This document shows, piece after piece, positions 5,509-6,994 of a stretch of 6,994 nt of DNA; positions within the stretch are counted from its first letter, which is position 1; each line of letters opens with the position of its first letter. Both the position numbers and the translations under genes were made by a program. The notes under the pieces are model-generated. The model worked only from the letters and a program-made list of their open reading frames with translations. It ran no database searches and was not told the DNA's origin. Origin of the DNA: Candidatus Hodarchaeota archaeon (GTDB lineage Archaea > Asgardarchaeota > Heimdallarchaeia > Hodarchaeales > Hodarchaeaceae); assembly GCA_016839665.1 (NCBI GenBank), contig JAEOTU010000064.1, forward strand, positions 1 to 6,994, read 5' to 3'.

Positions 5509-6684
5509 ATGAAACAGAAATTCGATCAAGTTCCTGAACTTAATCTTCATTTAATGAAATTGTCCCCAAATCAAGTTAATGACCTTATTAAATTCGCTAT
5601 TAAAAATGACTGGGAAACGAAGGATTTTCACCAAATTTCACAGGAACTCGAAGAATTTATATCCTCTCGTTCTGTTGATGAGCCTAAGTATTCAGAACTA
5701 TTATACCTTCACGCCAAATTCCTTTTTTTTGCGGGTGATTTGACAAAATTAAACGATCTCTTCACATTAAGTAATGCTCACCAAGCTACGCGAAATATTC
5801 CTGGAGTTCAATTATTTTACGCTCTTGGATTAGCTTTTCAAGGCCATTCAAAAGAAGGACTGGAAATTCTAAATCATATTGATTCAGAGCTCTATGTAGA
5901 TGATCATATTACTAAGATTGAAAAGATGGGCGTTACTCTCTTCATTTATTCGATTAAACGTGATTATATAACGGTTTCCGACTATTTCTTCAAAATTTAT
6001 AACTATTTTAATTCTTCACGACCGGTATCTGATGAAGTAAAGGCTCATTTATTGCCTTGGGCTTACTTACGTCAAGCATATTCTATTCGTGCGCAAGGAA
6101 AAATTCCTAAAGCAATGGAACTCATAAATGAATGTTACTATGATTTACAACAGTTACCCCATCGGTTCTTTCAAGCTATGGCGTTAACATTAATGGGCCA
6201 TTGCCACCATAACTTGGGAAATGTTCAGAAAGCATTGGAATTTTATGACACAGCTATTGACATGGCTATAGAGATTCAAAGCTGGATTTTGCTTTCAATT
6301 CTCTATAATCGTGTCGGGATGGCGATGATGTCTCAAAAAAAGCCTGACCTGGCAAAAAAGTATTTCCAGGAGGCAGTCTCTCGAGCAGAAGCAGCTGGAG
6401 CAAATTGGCTTGTAATCGGGCCTTTGGCAAATCTAGCACAGTGGAAGCTTGCTGCAGGGGCCATAAATGAAGCAATAGATGATTATCACCATTTTGTGAA
6501 AATAGCCTCTACTGTCGGAGATGAGCGTGAATTATGTTATGCTCAACTTACCCTTGCAGAATTATATAAAGGCATTGATCTTCCAAAGTCTAAGTATTTT
6601 CTATCTGAAGGATTTAAACTTGCATTAAAATTAGGAATATTCCGAACTATTTCTCGACCAGAAGACGAAGCAAATTACAATTGA
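5509..6684 (+). CDS. Tetratricopeptide repeat protein
   Basis: A complete 391-residue, soluble, all-helical protein. Five TPR units are evident in the second half: about 184-217 (AQGKIPKAMELINECY), 223-256 (LGHxLGN-type core HNLGNVQKALEFYDTAI), 263-296 (SQKKPDLAKKYFQEAV), 303-336 (AAGAINEAIDDYHHFV) and a weaker last one at 343-377 (PKSKYFLSEGFKLAL). The first 180 residues are helical with degenerate repeats (GHSKEGLEILNHID near 112-125). No enzymatic or DNA-binding domain and no signal peptide is visible. Such solenoids hold protein partners together, but nothing in the sequence names the partner. The gene is divergent from the DUF917 gene and followed by a 210-base non-coding stretch before archease, so it is probably its own transcription unit. 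It resembles the left-edge TPR-like protein in style, but no close sequence identity is apparent by eye. Confidence 0.9.
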   Translation: MKQKFDQVPELNLHLMKLSPNQVNDLIKFAIKNDWETKDFHQISQELEEFISSRSVDEPKYSELLYLHAKFLFFAGDLTKLNDLFTLSNAHQATRNIPGVQLFYALGLAFQGHSKEGLEILNHIDSELYVDDHITKIEKMGVTLFIYSIKRDYITVSDYFFKIYNYFNSSRPVSDEVKAHLLPWAYLRQAYSIRAQGKIPKAMELINECYYDLQQLPHRFFQAMALTLMGHCHHNLGNVQKALEFYDTAIDMAIEIQSWILLSILYNRVGMAMMSQKKPDLAKKYFQEAVSRAEAAGANWLVIGPLANLAQWKLAAGAINEAIDDYHHFVKIASTVGDERELCYAQLTLAELYKGIDLPKSKYFLSEGFKLALKLGIFRTISRPEDEANYN

Positions 6685-6744
6685 CTTCTTTGGGAGAATT
6701 TGTAGACGCTAAAAGACTTGGAAAACAAGAATAGTTACAGTTGA

Positions 6745-6789
6745 CTAGAGAAAGTGGTTTCAATAGTTATCTCTAGAAATAAAGAAACC
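6745..6789 (+). repeat. Interleaved inverted repeats (possible RNA pseudoknot)
   Basis: CTAGAGA (6745-6751) pairs with TCTCTAG (6770-6776), and GGTTTC (6756-6761) pairs with GAAACC (6784-6789). The two stems cross each other, which is the H-type pseudoknot arrangement, with linkers of 4, 8 and 7 bases, the last being AAATAAA. An additional GTTAC (6734-6738) and GTAAC (6790-6794) could close the structure only as an alternative layout. All pairings are exact, but folding has not been computed and the region is AT-rich. Confidence 0.4.
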
Positions 6790-6851
6790 GTAACAAAAAA
6801 AACTTAATTGGTTTGTCTGAAAGGCTCTTGGCTACTAATTAGGCATAATTC

Positions 6852-6859
6852 ATTAAATT
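6852..6859 (+). promoter_or_regulatory. Possible TATA box for archease
   Basis: ATTAAATT is about 36-43 bases before the TTG start at 6895, a distance similar to the other TATA-like boxes in this window. The match is weak. Confidence 0.3.
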
Positions 6860-6869
6860 CAAAAGAGTA

Positions 6870-6885
6870 TTCCGCCTGAACGGAG
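6870..6885 (+). promoter_or_regulatory. Hairpin enclosing the archease Shine-Dalgarno site
   Basis: TCCG (6871-6874) pairs with CGGA (6881-6884) around the loop CCTGAA, extendable by one T-G pair (6870-6885). The ribosome binding site GGAG (6882-6885) lies in the 3' arm, so the hairpin would hide it. An alternative pairing of TATTC (6868-6872) with GAATA (6890-6894) competes for the same bases. The stem is short, so regulation is speculative, but GGAG with 9 bases to the TTG supports the start codon choice. Confidence 0.35.
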
Positions 6886-6894
6886 ACAAGAATA

Positions 6895-6994
6895 TTGTCT
6901 TATGAGTATTTTGAGCACCAAGCAGACATTGGTATTCGTGGGAAAGGAAAAACCCTGGCGGAAGCTTTTGAACAAGCTGCTATTGCAATGTTTG
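6895..6994 (+). CDS. Archease, N-terminal part (runs off right edge)
   Basis: Translation from the TTG at 6895 gives 33 codons to the window end. The sequence is the typical archease N-terminus: [14 protein letters not shown], followed by [15 protein letters not shown]. Archease is a small (about 140 residues) metal-binding protein that activates the RNA ligase RtcB, promoting guanylylation and multiple turnover in tRNA splicing and RNA repair. The aspartate in EHxAD belongs to its conserved acidic metal-binding set. The frame is closed by a TGA at 6877-6879, and no ATG lies between that stop and the motif, so a non-ATG start is needed. TTG 6895 with GGAG 9 bases upstream is the best choice. 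An ATG at 6902 is in another frame and gives no family match. The remaining three quarters of the protein, and any neighbouring rtcB, lie outside the window. Confidence 0.88.
   Translation, partial: MSYEYFEHQADIGIRGKGKTLAEAFEQAAIAMF

Larger units (their letters stand above)
6685..6894. other. Non-coding gap between TPR gene and archease
   Basis: These 210 bases hold no supportable gene. A 17-codon frame starting with the TTG that overlaps the TPR stop codon (6681) has no visible ribosome binding site and no recognisable product. The stretch contains interleaved inverted repeats at 6745-6789, an outer GTTAC/GTAAC pair (6734-6738 with 6790-6794), a run of eight A at 6795-6802, and the presumed archease promoter and leader. 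Confidence 0.6.

Noticed and set aside
6266..6475. 69-codon minus-strand frame inside the TPR gene
   Set aside because: Antisense to well-formed TPR units; its leucine/proline-rich translation looks like a frame shadow.
6681..6734. 17-codon frame beginning with the TTG overlapping the TPR stop codon
   Set aside because: No recognisable product and no clear ribosome binding site; probably chance readthrough sequence.
6902..6994. ATG-started frame open to the right edge (MSILSTKQ...)
   Set aside because: The frame beginning at TTG 6895 gives a clear archease N-terminus over the same bases, so the ATG frame is a shadow.

Overview
The window is AT-rich, densely coding DNA (roughly one third G+C by eye) and almost certainly comes from an archaeon. 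Supporting this are an SpoVT/AbrB-PhoU regulator of the archaeal type, the start of an archease gene, Shine-Dalgarno sites of the archaeal GGTGA/GGAG form and TATA-like boxes a few tens of bases before the starts. The two alpha-solenoid/TPR proteins and the low G+C would fit an Asgard lineage (Loki- or Heimdallarchaeia-like), but that placement is an inference only.

Layout, left to right. 1-1504, minus strand: the N-terminal 501 residues of a large TPR-like helical-repeat protein that runs off the left edge. 1505-1597: a divergent promoter region with a dyad and a GGTGAT ribosome binding site. 1598-2686, plus: an M24 metallopeptidase of the Xaa-Pro dipeptidase type with all five metal ligands. 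2797-3807, plus: an AbrB-PhoU protein whose start I place at the internal ATG at 2797, because the upstream 63 bases look like a promoter. 3808-4040: a 233-base non-coding stretch with AGCAATT repeats. 4041-4265, plus: a single-domain Nfu-type iron-sulfur scaffold (CxxC), followed by a 21-base pyrimidine tract that looks like its terminator. 4285-5385, minus: a DUF917/S-Me-THD family protein, convergent with Nfu. 5386-5508: a second divergent promoter region with a GTTGT/ACAAC dyad. 5509-6684, plus: a complete TPR protein. 6685-6894: non-coding, with a potential pseudoknot. 6895 to the right edge, plus: the first 33 codons of archease, from a TTG start.

Functionally this is a set of housekeeping and regulatory genes (peptide turnover, phosphate-type regulation, Fe-S biogenesis, RNA ligase activation) in mostly single-gene transcription units, with two scaffold-like TPR proteins. 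I see no CRISPR array, transposon, tRNA or rRNA gene, or defence cassette, and no convincing new multi-gene system. The points most worth a second look are an 11-base element shared upstream of the M24 and Nfu genes, the possible structured RNA before archease, a hairpin covering the archease ribosome binding site, and the two start-site corrections.
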